A stretch of 64,000 nt of DNA from Microcoleus vaginatus PCC 9802 (GTDB taxonomy: Bacteria > Cyanobacteriota > Cyanobacteriia > Cyanobacteriales > Microcoleaceae). The position numbers and the translations under genes are program-made. The notes beneath the pieces were generated by a model that saw only the letters and a list, made by a program, of their open reading frames with translations, searched no databases and had not been told where the DNA came from. The DNA is taken from NCBI GenBank assembly GCA_022701275.1, contig CP031740.1, forward strand, positions 5,469,001-5,533,000, given 5' to 3'. Positions 9,513 through 18,567 of this stretch are shown here, piece by piece; position 1 is the stretch's first letter; each line of letters begins with the position of its first letter.

Positions 9513-10484
9513 GTGGATTTGAGTTTAGTAGCGTCAAATATCTTAAATCCCCCAATATTAGCTTTTTTCATGGGAATGCTGGCAATTTTTCTCAAATCTG
9601 ATTTAGAAATTCCAGCGCCCATCCCCAAACTGTTTTCGCTGTACCTGCTGTTTGCGATCGGATTTAAAGGCGGCGTCGAACTGTCCAGAAGCGGAATTGA
9701 CCAGCAAGTCGCCCTGACAATTTTGGCAGCGATGCTGATGTCAATGCTAGTACCAATTTATACTTTTTTCATACTGAGAATCAAACTCGACTCCTACAAT
9801 GCCGCCGCGATCGCAGCTACCTATGGTTCCATCAGCGCCGTCACATTTATCACCGCAACCTCCTTCCTCACAGCACAGGGGATCGACTTTGACGGTTACA
9901 TGGTAGCCGCGCTAGCATTAATGGAATCCCCAGCAATTATAGTCGGTCTCATTCTAGTCAGTGTATTTGGCGGGGAAGAAGGAAAACGCGAAATAGTTTG
10001 GCCAGAAGTGCTACAAGAAGCATTCTTAAACAGTTCAGTTTTTCTGCTGATTGGCAGCCTAATTATGGGAATACTGACAGGAGAACATGGTTGGGAAGTT
10101 ATGAGTCCGTTTACTCAAGACTTATTTTACGGAGTTTTGACTTTTTTCTTGCTAGACATGGGGCTGGTTGCTGCTAGCAGAATTAAAGATTTGCAAGAAG
10201 CAGGAATTTTTCTGATCGGCTTTGCAATCCTAATTCCGATAGTCAACGCAGTAATTGCTTTGCTAATAGCGAAATTAATCGGAATGCCACAGGGAGACAC
10301 TTTGCTGTTTGCCGTATTGTGCGCGAGTGCTTCTTATATAGCAGTACCAGCAGCCATGCGCCTAACTGTTCCCGAAGCGAATCCAAGCCTTTACATTTCA
10401 ACTGCCTTAGCAGTGACATTTCCCTTTAATATCATTGTAGGCATCCCCATGTATCTATACGGAATCAATATGTTTTGGAGGTGA
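9513..10484 (+). CDS. sbtA: Sodium-dependent bicarbonate transporter SbtA
   Basis: A 323-residue integral membrane protein starting at GTG 9513. The sequence DLSLVASNILNPPILAFF and the following glycine-rich helices (GFKGGVELSRSGID, AAIAATYGSISAVTF) are characteristic of SbtA, a Na+/HCO3- symporter of the cyanobacterial CO2-concentrating mechanism in the cytoplasmic membrane. About ten hydrophobic helices in two similar halves can be seen, joined by a short charged cytosolic loop near residues 155-170 (GGEEGKREIVWPEV). The length matches the ~320-370 family norm towards its short side. The regulator gene sbtB follows after a single base, behind a strong GGAGGTG ribosome site that overlaps the sbtA stop. 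CO2 limitation is the expected inducer (family knowledge). Confidence 0.96.
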   Translation: MDLSLVASNILNPPILAFFMGMLAIFLKSDLEIPAPIPKLFSLYLLFAIGFKGGVELSRSGIDQQVALTILAAMLMSMLVPIYTFFILRIKLDSYNAAAIAATYGSISAVTFITATSFLTAQGIDFDGYMVAALALMESPAIIVGLILVSVFGGEEGKREIVWPEVLQEAFLNSSVFLLIGSLIMGILTGEHGWEVMSPFTQDLFYGVLTFFLLDMGLVAASRIKDLQEAGIFLIGFAILIPIVNAVIALLIAKLIGMPQGDTLLFAVLCASASYIAVPAAMRLTVPEANPSLYISTALAVTFPFNIIVGIPMYLYGINMFWR

Positions 10485-10485
10485 G

Positions 10486-10797
10486 ATGATGGAGTCAGTC
10501 AAAAGAGTAGAAATCATAGCCCACTCAGTGGAACTAGGCAAGATTTTAGACGGTTTAGACAAAGCTGGCGTACCCGGTTATTCGGTGATTCGTGATGTCG
10601 CTGGAAAAAGCACCAGGGATCACGTTTCTCGTGGTTCATCAATGACGGCACTGGATAACATTTATGTGCTTGCTTTTTGTTCACCAGCTCAAGTATCAGC
10701 AGTTGCAGAAAACATTAGACCAGTGCTCAATAAATTTGGTGGGTCGTGTTTTATTTCCGATGCGGTGGAATTGCTAATTACTAGGTGCGTCGGGTAG
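10486..10797 (+). CDS. sbtB: PII-like bicarbonate-transporter regulator SbtB
   Basis: A 103-residue PII-like protein starting at ATG 10486 (ATG 10489 equally possible), 1 base after sbtA, with GGAGGTG as ribosome site. The beta-alpha-beta ferredoxin-like pattern and the T-loop region (GVPGYSVIRDVAGKSTRDHVSRGSS) fit SbtB, a trimer that binds adenine nucleotides including cAMP and docks on SbtA to control uptake. The C-terminus ends at RCVG, without the extended redox-sensitive Cys loop found in some SbtB proteins. That is worth noting because a probable class III nucleotide cyclase is encoded elsewhere in this window (54707-57313). Confidence 0.94.
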   Translation: MMESVKRVEIIAHSVELGKILDGLDKAGVPGYSVIRDVAGKSTRDHVSRGSSMTALDNIYVLAFCSPAQVSAVAENIRPVLNKFGGSCFISDAVELLITRCVG

Positions 10798-12282
<1,485 letters not shown>

Positions 12283-12324
12283 TTTTTTGTGAGGTGGCAT
12301 TTTGCGCGGACTCGCTTGCCCACC

Positions 12325-12376
12325 CCACAAACAAATTCCTATGATTGTTTGTGGAACGGGCTCGCGTACCCGTTCC
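12325..12376 (+). terminator. Two overlapping hairpins downstream of gap1
   Basis: CCACAAACAA (12325-12334) pairs perfectly with TTGTTTGTGG (12345-12354), and GGAACGGG (12353-12360) with CCCGTTCC (12369-12376). The two stems share two bases and are mutually exclusive. There is no clear U-tract, so either a weak terminator or a dispersed repeat is possible. Confidence 0.45.
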
Positions 12377-12432
12377 TGATAATGTTATCTAATGTGAGTT
12401 AAACTTTTTTTATTTTCGATTCGATCGCGCTC

Positions 12433-12798
12433 ATGTCTGAATTACCACCGCTGAATAACGAAACTATTTGGGCTATCCTCAACGAAGAGATAGACGATGC
12501 TGCTGTCAACCGATTAGTTTGGCAGTATCTGGGCTACCGCTGCGATGCCGAGACTGGCAAGTGGAACAGTGCAGGTGTTGCACCCGAGTGGCGTCAAGAG
12601 TACCCGGAACCGCCCGATTTTATCGATTCTAGGCCGGCGACGGTGAAATTGACTCGATCGACTCCTCCAGAAAACAAGCAGTTGCTGAAGGAAAAATTGG
12701 GGTTTAAAGGCTATAAAATTGGGGAATTTGGGCCCCGACAGACTCGCAGGGCGACAATGGCTAATTGGCTGATGGGTTTTATGGAAGCTGGGGCGTAA
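12433..12798 (+). CDS. Conserved cyanobacterial protein, probably DUF1823
   Basis: A 121-residue soluble protein, MSELPPLNNETIWAILNEE at the start, with the segment DDAAVNRLVWQYLGYRCD and a C-terminal basic stretch ending MANWLMGFMEAGA. I recognise this as the small cyanobacteria/plastid family annotated DUF1823, of unknown function; the match is from memory of the family pattern. No signal peptide, membrane segment or metal motif is present. It sits between gap1 and the CsgG-like remnant, with its own spacer upstream, so no operon partner suggests a role. Confidence 0.7.
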   Translation: MSELPPLNNETIWAILNEEIDDAAVNRLVWQYLGYRCDAETGKWNSAGVAPEWRQEYPEPPDFIDSRPATVKLTRSTPPENKQLLKEKLGFKGYKIGEFGPRQTRRATMANWLMGFMEAGA

Positions 12799-12810
12799 AA
12801 GGAATTTTGG

Positions 12811-13539
12811 ATGGCTGTGCGGTTGTGGCCACCGTTACAGTACAGAGATATTAGATTTTTTGGCAGGAAAACCAGCATTTCCCTCGCTACCCTAATGCTA
12901 GCAGGCGTTTGAGTCAATGCGATCGCTACACCAGCCACCACCCAACCCGCAACCCAACTCGCCCAAGCAACTGCCAAAAAATGCCTCGTCGTCATGGACT
13001 TCGACTACGGCACCACCAACAGTTATTACACTTCCTACAGGGGAGTCGGCGCTGCCAAAGGCATCAGCGAACTGCTAATCAACGAACTCGTCAACAATGG
13101 CACTTATACAGTAGTCGATCGTAGCAAACTCGAACAAGTGCTCAAACAGCAAAATCGCAGCGGCGCGATAGATGCCGGCACAGCAGCCGAAATTGGCAAA
13201 CAATTAGGAGTTGACGCCGTACTCATCGGCACCATTACCAAGTTTAATATCGACAAACAATCCGGCGGCGGCAGTTTCATTGGAATCGGCGCCGGTTCAC
13301 AAAAAACCAAAGCTACCGTTCAAATAGACGTGCGGTTAATCGGTACAGATTCGGGAGATATGATTGCCACTGCGAAAGCAGTAGGAGAAGCGGCTCAAAG
13401 CGCTTCTAATGTTTCCGTTAGGGGTATGGGCGGCAATTCCAGCAATAGCAATGAAGACTCACTTTTGAGCGAGGCCGTTGACAAAGCCGTATCCCAAATG
13501 GTGACTAAACTGGCAGAAGTCTCTAAGAAATTAGGTTAA
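12811..13539 (+). pseudogene. CsgG-family lipoprotein-like gene interrupted by in-frame TGA in the signal peptide
   Basis: A good ribosome site (AAAGGAA, 12797-12803) precedes ATG 12811. From there the frame reads a basic stretch and a hydrophobic segment (RKTSISLATLMLAGV), then TGA at 12910-12912, then continues in the same frame as VNAIATPATTQPATQLAQATAKKCLVVMDFDYG and on to 13539. The C-terminal 181 residues (from ATG 12994) are CsgG-like: GISELLINELVNNGTYTVVDRSKLEQVLKQQ, GTAAEIGKQLGVDAVLIGTIT and a glycine-rich tail. CsgG proteins are periplasmic or outer-membrane secretion components. The body carries no other stop or frameshift, so the lesion is recent, or a sequencing error, or a short cytosolic form is made from ATG 12994. 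Confidence 0.75.
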
Positions 13540-13659
13540 AAATTTTTCAGCTCCTTGACCTGCAATTGTACCCGTTAATATTAGTTTTGTTTAGGAATCT
13601 GCATTTTCCTTTAGACTAAACTTTATCAATTTTGCTCAACCTACTCAAGCATTAACAGT

Positions 13660-15969
13660 TTAATTAGCATTGGGATTTGAGTCAGCATCAACGCATTTTC
13701 CCTTTTGAGTGGGGTTTAAGGCTAGGTTAGAGACTACTTTAGAAACGCCAGCTTGTTCTTGAATCCATCCGATTTCCCCCGGTTGCAGCTTGGCGCTTTC
13801 TACTTCAACTGTTGGCTTAACTGCCGGCGAAGGCGACGGAGTTGCCACAGCGGCAGATGGAGTCAGTGCGGGTTTTGAAACTGTAGAAAAATCTTTATTT
13901 GGCTCGGGTTTGGGAGAGTTCGATCGCACTATTTCAGGAATCGAACAAACTTTCAATTCCAGCCAATTGCCTTGAGGCGTAAGCTGTTTGTTTGTCACCT
14001 GTAAAACGCTGCCGGGTGGGACTGTTCCTTTGACAGTCAACTCACCCATTGCGACTCGCAAATCCAAGCGATCGCCCTCTTTTTCCACTTCCCCAGCCCC
14101 AGAACTTTTAATCTCTATAAACGAGCCGATTTCTAAAGATTTGACCGGAGAAGGTACAGATTCAACAGCTTTTTCTGGCGTGCTTCCAGGATTAATTAAA
14201 CCGCGTTTCCCAAAAATCGACTCCCCGGCAGTATCGATCGCCCGACCCACCGGAGGGATGAAAAAATAAGCAAATACACCTCCCAAGCCTAATAAAAATA
14301 AAATTTTCAGCAGCAGCGAAAATGGGCTTTTGCTTTTTTCCGGCTGTAACAACTGCGTTTTTCCTTCAGAATTCCCACGGCCAAAGGTTGTGATACCGGT
14401 CAAATCCGTTGGCATATCCTCGCTGTCGGAAATTAGTTCGATCGGCGTATCTAAAGGTGGGACAGACAGTTCTGTCAAAGTATTGCCGTCTTCCCTCAAA
14501 TGTGCTTGACAGTGAATTAAAGCAACAGTGACGTTATCGTGACCGTTTCTAGTATTAGCAATCTCAATCAGCCGATCGCGCGCCTTAGCCAAATTAATGC
14601 TACCGTCGAGAATTGGCAAAATCTCCGCTTCCCAACATTCCTCAACCCGGTCTTTATCACTCAAACCGTCGGAACACAGCAGCAAAACGCAGTCTTCATC
14701 CACCGGAAAACGCTGCACAGTCGGGTGCAAAGTGTTGGACGAAGTAATCCCCAAAGCTTGAATCAGAGCTCCGGCGGCCACTTGTTCCAAAGCATCCCGG
14801 TAGAGAGAGAAGCCCAAACGCACCTCGCGGCAAGCCACATTATCATCGAGAGTAACTTGATAGCAGCCGGTGCGGGTAATCCAGTAAGCGCGACTGTCTC
14901 CGACGTGGGCGACGTAGAGTTCGTGAATGTGGGCTAAACCCATAACTAGGGTAGTTCCCATCCGCTGGCGGCCTTGGCGGTGTTCGCTGTCGTTGCGACT
15001 GGCTATCTTGTCGTTAGCAGCACAAGCCGCCCGTTCCAGCTTGGAAGTCAGGCTCAACGGGTCCCAATTAGCCTGATGCAGGGGCATTTGCTGCAACTTG
15101 TCGCGCAGCACACCAATTGCTTCTTCCGAAGCGACTTCGCCGCCGTCTTGTCCGCCGATACCGTCGCAGACGATCGCGCAAGCTTCCGCACCCGGGTTTC
15201 CTGCGAACAGCGTACCGCTGGGCGGATAGCAAGCATCTTCGTTGTGAGCCCGGGATCTGCCTACATCCGTGCCCGTGGCAATTTCAACGTGACGATCGTA
15301 CAATTTGCCGCACTTTGCCAGAGCTTTATCCAACTGGCTCATCAGTTGTTCGCCGTGGCGCACTTGACCAGCAACCATTTGCTGGCAAAGTTGCCTCAAA
15401 AAATTGGCAATAGCCGGGTGAGCATCTTCGAGCCACTGCTGCCACAATTTGCCCAACTGCGACAAATGAGGCGGTTTGCGATCGGGCTGCAATTCCAGAA
15501 ACCGCACTAATTGCCCTTCCACCCGTAGCAGTTCCGGAGTCAGCAGCGTCGAAGCCACGCCCTGAGCGATACACGGCTGCCACAACTGGGCCATTTGCCA
15601 CAGCCAATTGAGCTGGCGCATCGCTGCGGCGCCTTTCCAGGAATCCGCCAATTCCGGCATTAAAGATTCCGTCACCTTCAAAATAGGCCCGTTTTCCAGC
15701 AGCCAGATATCTCCCGAGAGCTTGCTCATCTTGGACGATACCAGGCCGTATACTTGAGGTACGTGCAACTGATAGGCAAACAGTCTCAGATAAGGAGTGA
15801 CAACACTCGGAATCTCTTCGGGCAGTTCCGGCAAGTGTTCGGGTTGAGTATCGACAAGAAGTCGATCGCGCTTGACCAAGTAGCGACCAGCGATCAGATC
15901 GCCTGGCTTACACCCTTTGATCCCTTCACCTAAAGCCCATAAGTAGTGTTTTGCCACAGAGTTTTGCAT
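13660..15969 (-). CDS. Membrane-anchored PP2C-type Ser/Thr protein phosphatase
   Basis: A 769-residue protein. Residues ~1-225 form an N-terminal cyanobacterial domain with no recognisable catalytic motif. Residues ~230-490 are a PP2C phosphatase with the metal-binding set CDGIGGQDGGEVAS, LYVAHVGDSRAYWI, LLLCSDGLSD and GHDNVTVALI. A single hydrophobic helix near 570-592 (FSLLLKILFLLGLGGVFAYFF) is followed by a proline/serine-rich region with an SH3b-like beta segment (GSVLQVTNKQLTPQGNWLELKV). It is presumably a Mn/Mg-dependent phosphatase on the cytosolic face with an external C-terminus; N-in topology is inference. It is convergent with the CsgG-like remnant. No cognate kinase lies nearby. 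Confidence 0.88.
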   Translation of the reverse strand: MQNSVAKHYLWALGEGIKGCKPGDLIAGRYLVKRDRLLVDTQPEHLPELPEEIPSVVTPYLRLFAYQLHVPQVYGLVSSKMSKLSGDIWLLENGPILKVTESLMPELADSWKGAAAMRQLNWLWQMAQLWQPCIAQGVASTLLTPELLRVEGQLVRFLELQPDRKPPHLSQLGKLWQQWLEDAHPAIANFLRQLCQQMVAGQVRHGEQLMSQLDKALAKCGKLYDRHVEIATGTDVGRSRAHNEDACYPPSGTLFAGNPGAEACAIVCDGIGGQDGGEVASEEAIGVLRDKLQQMPLHQANWDPLSLTSKLERAACAANDKIASRNDSEHRQGRQRMGTTLVMGLAHIHELYVAHVGDSRAYWITRTGCYQVTLDDNVACREVRLGFSLYRDALEQVAAGALIQALGITSSNTLHPTVQRFPVDEDCVLLLCSDGLSDKDRVEECWEAEILPILDGSINLAKARDRLIEIANTRNGHDNVTVALIHCQAHLREDGNTLTELSVPPLDTPIELISDSEDMPTDLTGITTFGRGNSEGKTQLLQPEKSKSPFSLLLKILFLLGLGGVFAYFFIPPVGRAIDTAGESIFGKRGLINPGSTPEKAVESVPSPVKSLEIGSFIEIKSSGAGEVEKEGDRLDLRVAMGELTVKGTVPPGSVLQVTNKQLTPQGNWLELKVCSIPEIVRSNSPKPEPNKDFSTVSKPALTPSAAVATPSPSPAVKPTVEVESAKLQPGEIGWIQEQAGVSKVVSNLALNPTQKGKCVDADSNPNAN

Positions 15970-16053
15970 AAGGGTTCCTGACGCCTTTGGGCAAGCGTGC
16001 TGATCTGAACTATTTTAGCGATTGAACCTCGACGGGTTGATACGTGGCGATTA

Positions 16054-16240
16054 TTTGACACCCCCGCTTTCTCAACAGACGGAGATTCTTAAGACTTCGC
16101 AGTCCTAATATCCTGATTTTTCAGGTTCCCGGGCTCACCACGTTTCCACTGTTGTGTGCGTAGTGATATCTCCTGACAATGTTTTAGGCGTGACTTTCCC
16201 CCAGTCCAGGGGTAGGTTTTAATGTCTTGTACTGACACAA
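16054..16240 (-). mobile_element. Possible IS200/IS605-type right end (omega RNA-like) without tnpB
   Basis: On the minus strand the segment ends GAATCTCCG...CGGGGGTGTCAA, with the stem CTCCG/CGGGG enclosing TCT-GTTG-AGA. This strongly resembles the right end of cyanobacterial TnpB elements. Upstream of it are further small stems in series: GACT-TCGC-AGTC, CCTGA-TTTT-TCAGG and CCCC-TGGACT-GGGG. No tnpB or tnpA frame is attached, so it would be a remnant or non-autonomous element. This is recognition by pattern only. Confidence 0.4.
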
Positions 16241-16721
16241 ATAGTCTACCATTTTGTTAACCCACCGATGAATTTTGCTAGGAGCTTTCAGAGTTAGACG
16301 ATCGCGCTATGCCCAAGTCCTCGGCTTGAAATCACGCTGTTTTCAGCATATTCCTGATAGTGGCCATTTCCGAAGAAATCGCAGCACTCAAGGGAATTGA
16401 AATTTTAGACTAACTATAATGGTATGATGCAGCTAGGTAGAAATCACCTGACCCGACAGGTATAAATAAATATCAATTCTCGGTTTTCTCGTCAAGGGTG
16501 TTCATTACCTCGTTCCCGAGTTTCGCAAGTAAAGTTAAATTTAACCTGACCCAAAGACGGATAAAAGCCCCCAGATTCATCTGTGGAATCCATCTAAAGT
16601 ATAAAATCTACAATCTCACATCTCACATCTACTGACCGATGCAAGCCCCCGACAGTAGTCGTGGAGAGCAAAAAAAATTAGATATTAGTTCAAGCCCCCA
16701 GATTCATCTGTGGAATCAGTC

Positions 16722-16749
16722 TAAAATCTAAAATCTAAAATCTAAAATC
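16722..16749 (+). repeat. Tandem heptamer array (4 x TAAAATC)
   Basis: Four perfect TAAAATC units followed by G. The same heptamer forms arrays at 40403-40423 and 47735-47755. Confidence 0.9.
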
Positions 16750-16786
16750 GACTGACCGGCCTCTGCAAGCTGTTGAGTATTTAACC

Positions 16787-17146
16787 ATGCCCCCACAGGA
16801 ACCCAGCGCCTTTCCCAAGAAGTTGCCCGATCCGAAGCTACTGCCTGCAGTGGAAATAGACGAAATACTCACTAGCATTCAACATTCTCACAGTTTTTAT
16901 TACAAAGTGATGAATCTTGAGGTTTGGGCGCTGGTGGAAACCTTGGATGGGCTGTTTCCCGGCGCTTGGGGTCAGTTTATGACCAACCGCCAGGTTGCAG
17001 TTAAACAGTTTTTGGAACGCGATCGCGTTCCACATTCTCCGGTTGATGCTGGGGAGGCGGGGGAGAAGTCCGATGACCGTCGGAAGAACGAAGAAGCCGG
17101 GAGTCAGGAGTCAGAAAGAAGCAGGAAGAAGCAGGAAGAAGAATAA
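16787..17146 (+). CDS. Hypothetical protein with repeat-derived charged tail
   Basis: A 119-residue protein. Residues ~20-80 are ordered-looking (EIDEILTSIQHSHSFYYKVMNLEVWALVETLDGLFPGAW). The last ~35 residues (GEKSDDRRKNEEAGSQESERSRKKQEEE) are low complexity and coded by tandem GCAGGAAGAA-like repeats, the same purine-rich motif that fills spacers elsewhere. I do not recognise the family. The start at ATG 16787 lacks a clear Shine-Dalgarno. The ordered half is plausibly a real conserved cyanobacterial protein; the tail may be a repeat that entered the 3' end and extended the frame. Confidence 0.55.
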   Translation: MPPQEPSAFPKKLPDPKLLPAVEIDEILTSIQHSHSFYYKVMNLEVWALVETLDGLFPGAWGQFMTNRQVAVKQFLERDRVPHSPVDAGEAGEKSDDRRKNEEAGSQESERSRKKQEEE

Positions 17147-17361
17147 AAGCAGATTTTCCCAATTCTCCCCATCTCCACCTTTCCTCGGTATCCAAGTCTA
17201 AATCCCCCTCAATCCCCAAAGCGAGAGACGAAACAGAACCCTCTTTTCCCCCCGTACTCCCCTGATTAAGAGCAGTAGGAGGGATCAAAACTCAGCTACA
17301 AGCGACATTTATTATGGGTTTCAATCTTAAGTTGACATAAATGCCGATCGCCCGATCACCC
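17147..17361. other. Spacer between convergent hypothetical gene and ndhM
   Basis: No gene or clear terminator is seen in these 215 bases. Confidence 0.5.
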
Positions 17362-17706
17362 TTACAGGTGAACTTTGGAATCAACTTGAGGCAATCCCAT
17401 GCTGTAGTTAACAGCGCGGCCGTTGAGGTTGTAGCTGATTTGGCCTTTTTGTAGGAGCGATCGTACCAAGTGTTCCAAGTCCGAACCGATACGGCGGAGG
17501 TTGTACTCGGTCAAATCTTGGCCCTCGTATGCGTCTACGAGTTGGTCGAATTTGGCCTGTACCTGTTTGACTGACTCGTCGTTCCAGTTAAGTTCGTTAT
17601 CTGGGTCAATATCGAGCGTCAAAAGGTCATTGCTGGGTACGAGTTCGTTATCTTCGAGGATGGCGGTGTATATGCGAATATGGCGGGTTGTTGACTTGAG
17701 CTGCAT
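17362..17706 (-). CDS. ndhM: NAD(P)H-quinone oxidoreductase subunit M
   Basis: A 114-residue hydrophilic subunit of the thylakoid NDH-1 complex, found only in cyanobacteria and chloroplasts. The N-terminus MQLKSTTRHIRIYTA and the segments LTLDIDPDNELNW, YEGQDLTEYNLRRIGSDLEHLVRSLLQ and YNLNGRAVNYSMGLP match NdhM. The subunit belongs to the oxygenic-specific membrane/matrix-arm interface that supports cyclic electron flow and CO2 uptake. It is transcribed alone; the upstream gene on the same strand (17782-18339) ends 75 bases earlier. Confidence 0.93.
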   Translation of the reverse strand: MQLKSTTRHIRIYTAILEDNELVPSNDLLTLDIDPDNELNWNDESVKQVQAKFDQLVDAYEGQDLTEYNLRRIGSDLEHLVRSLLQKGQISYNLNGRAVNYSMGLPQVDSKVHL

Positions 17707-17781
17707 GAGTTCTTATGTGTAAAGATTTTTTGCTGAGTTTATTGTAATGGCTGAGAGATGCGCGGGGAGGGCGGGCGATCG

Positions 17782-18339
17782 TCAATTTCTCGGAATCCCC
17801 AAATATTTTAGTTGTTCGGCAGTCCAATTTTTGTAATATTCAGTTTTCTCTAAAGAATCGGAAGCTGGCTTCAGCTTAGAATTTACTTGAACAGTGAAGC
17901 CCGGATAGGGCATCCTCCTAGTATGAAGCCCGTCAATATTAAAATCTTCTTCGGGATGGACGTGAAAAGCCAGCAAGCCCAACTCTGAAATCTGATTATT
18001 CAGTTTGTCTATCAATTCTTTAGTTTCTGGCGCAGTAATTGCTGTTTTTTCGGGATTAATTACTACCATTATTTCAAATTCCGAATTGTAAAATTCATCA
18101 ATCGATTTCATTATGGCACAATCGCGATCGAACTCAGTCAGCGCTGAAAAAGGCTCGATTTTGAATAAAATTTGATTTGCCAAGCGTGCTTTTTTAGTGA
18201 AGGGACAAATCGGTAAATCGCTGAAAACTGGATGCGGGAACTCGACAAACTCGGTCATCCATCTGAGGGTCGATTCTATGATTTCTGTGTCTAATTCATT
18301 CATCGAAAATCTATGTATTTGACATTTCACACTAATCAT
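17782..18339 (-). CDS. Hypothetical protein with a CPF motif
   Basis: A 185-residue soluble protein (173 residues if it begins at the in-frame ATG at 18303, MNELDTE). It has WMTEFVEFPHPVFSDLPICPFTKKARLANQ near residue 27-55, a FDRDCAIMKSIDEF helix, and a C-terminal block with GLLAFHVHPEEDFNIDGLHTRRMPYPGF. The CPFxKK element faintly recalls the DUF1415 family, but I cannot confirm membership and propose no activity. The Cys, the two His of FHVHPEED and the charged residues would suit a metal or nucleotide site; that is speculation. Codon use resembles its neighbours. Confidence 0.6.
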   Translation of the reverse strand: MISVKCQIHRFSMNELDTEIIESTLRWMTEFVEFPHPVFSDLPICPFTKKARLANQILFKIEPFSALTEFDRDCAIMKSIDEFYNSEFEIMVVINPEKTAITAPETKELIDKLNNQISELGLLAFHVHPEEDFNIDGLHTRRMPYPGFTVQVNSKLKPASDSLEKTEYYKNWTAEQLKYLGIPRN

Positions 18340-18395
18340 ACTCTATTTGTAGGCTCGGCCTTGCCAGCGGTTAAAACCACTACTACACAAACAAA

Positions 18396-18495
18396 GTCCG
18401 CCTACGCGGACTAAAGAATAAAGCAGGATTTGGTATGAGTTATTCAGTCCTCTTGAGAGGACTTGAGCTATGAGGCAGGGGTTGAAACCCCTGCC
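18396..18495. repeat. Three consecutive perfect hairpins
   Basis: GTCCGC-CTAC-GCGGAC (18396-18411), AGTCCTCT-TG-AGAGGACT (18446-18463) and GGCAGGGGTT-GA-AACCCCTGCC (18474-18495) follow one another. They lie between the starts/ends of two minus-strand genes, with no U-tract directly after the stems. They look like dispersed palindromes of the REP type. Confidence 0.75.
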
Positions 18496-18567
18496 GGACT
18501 TCGGGAAACAGCGTTAAATTCACACCAATACATTGCCCACCTTGCTGTTTAATATTTGCGCTCGAAT

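Larger units (their letters stand above)
15970..16786. other. 817-base spacer with IS200/IS605-like remnant, direct repeats and heptamer array
   Basis: No gene is seen. It holds the structured remnant at 16054-16240. Two copies of a ~26-bp direct repeat, containing CCCCCAGATTCATCTGTGG, start near 16568 and 16694. A TAAAATC array lies at 16722-16749. No promoter can be assigned with confidence. Confidence 0.6.

Noticed and set aside
14539..15607. Several open frames opposite the PP2C phosphatase gene
   Set aside because: The phosphatase motifs on the minus strand are complete, and the opposite frames have no recognisable domains.
16722..16749. Tandem repeats as a possible CRISPR array
   Set aside because: Units are contiguous 7-mers with no unique spacers and no cas genes nearby; the same holds for the other heptamer arrays.
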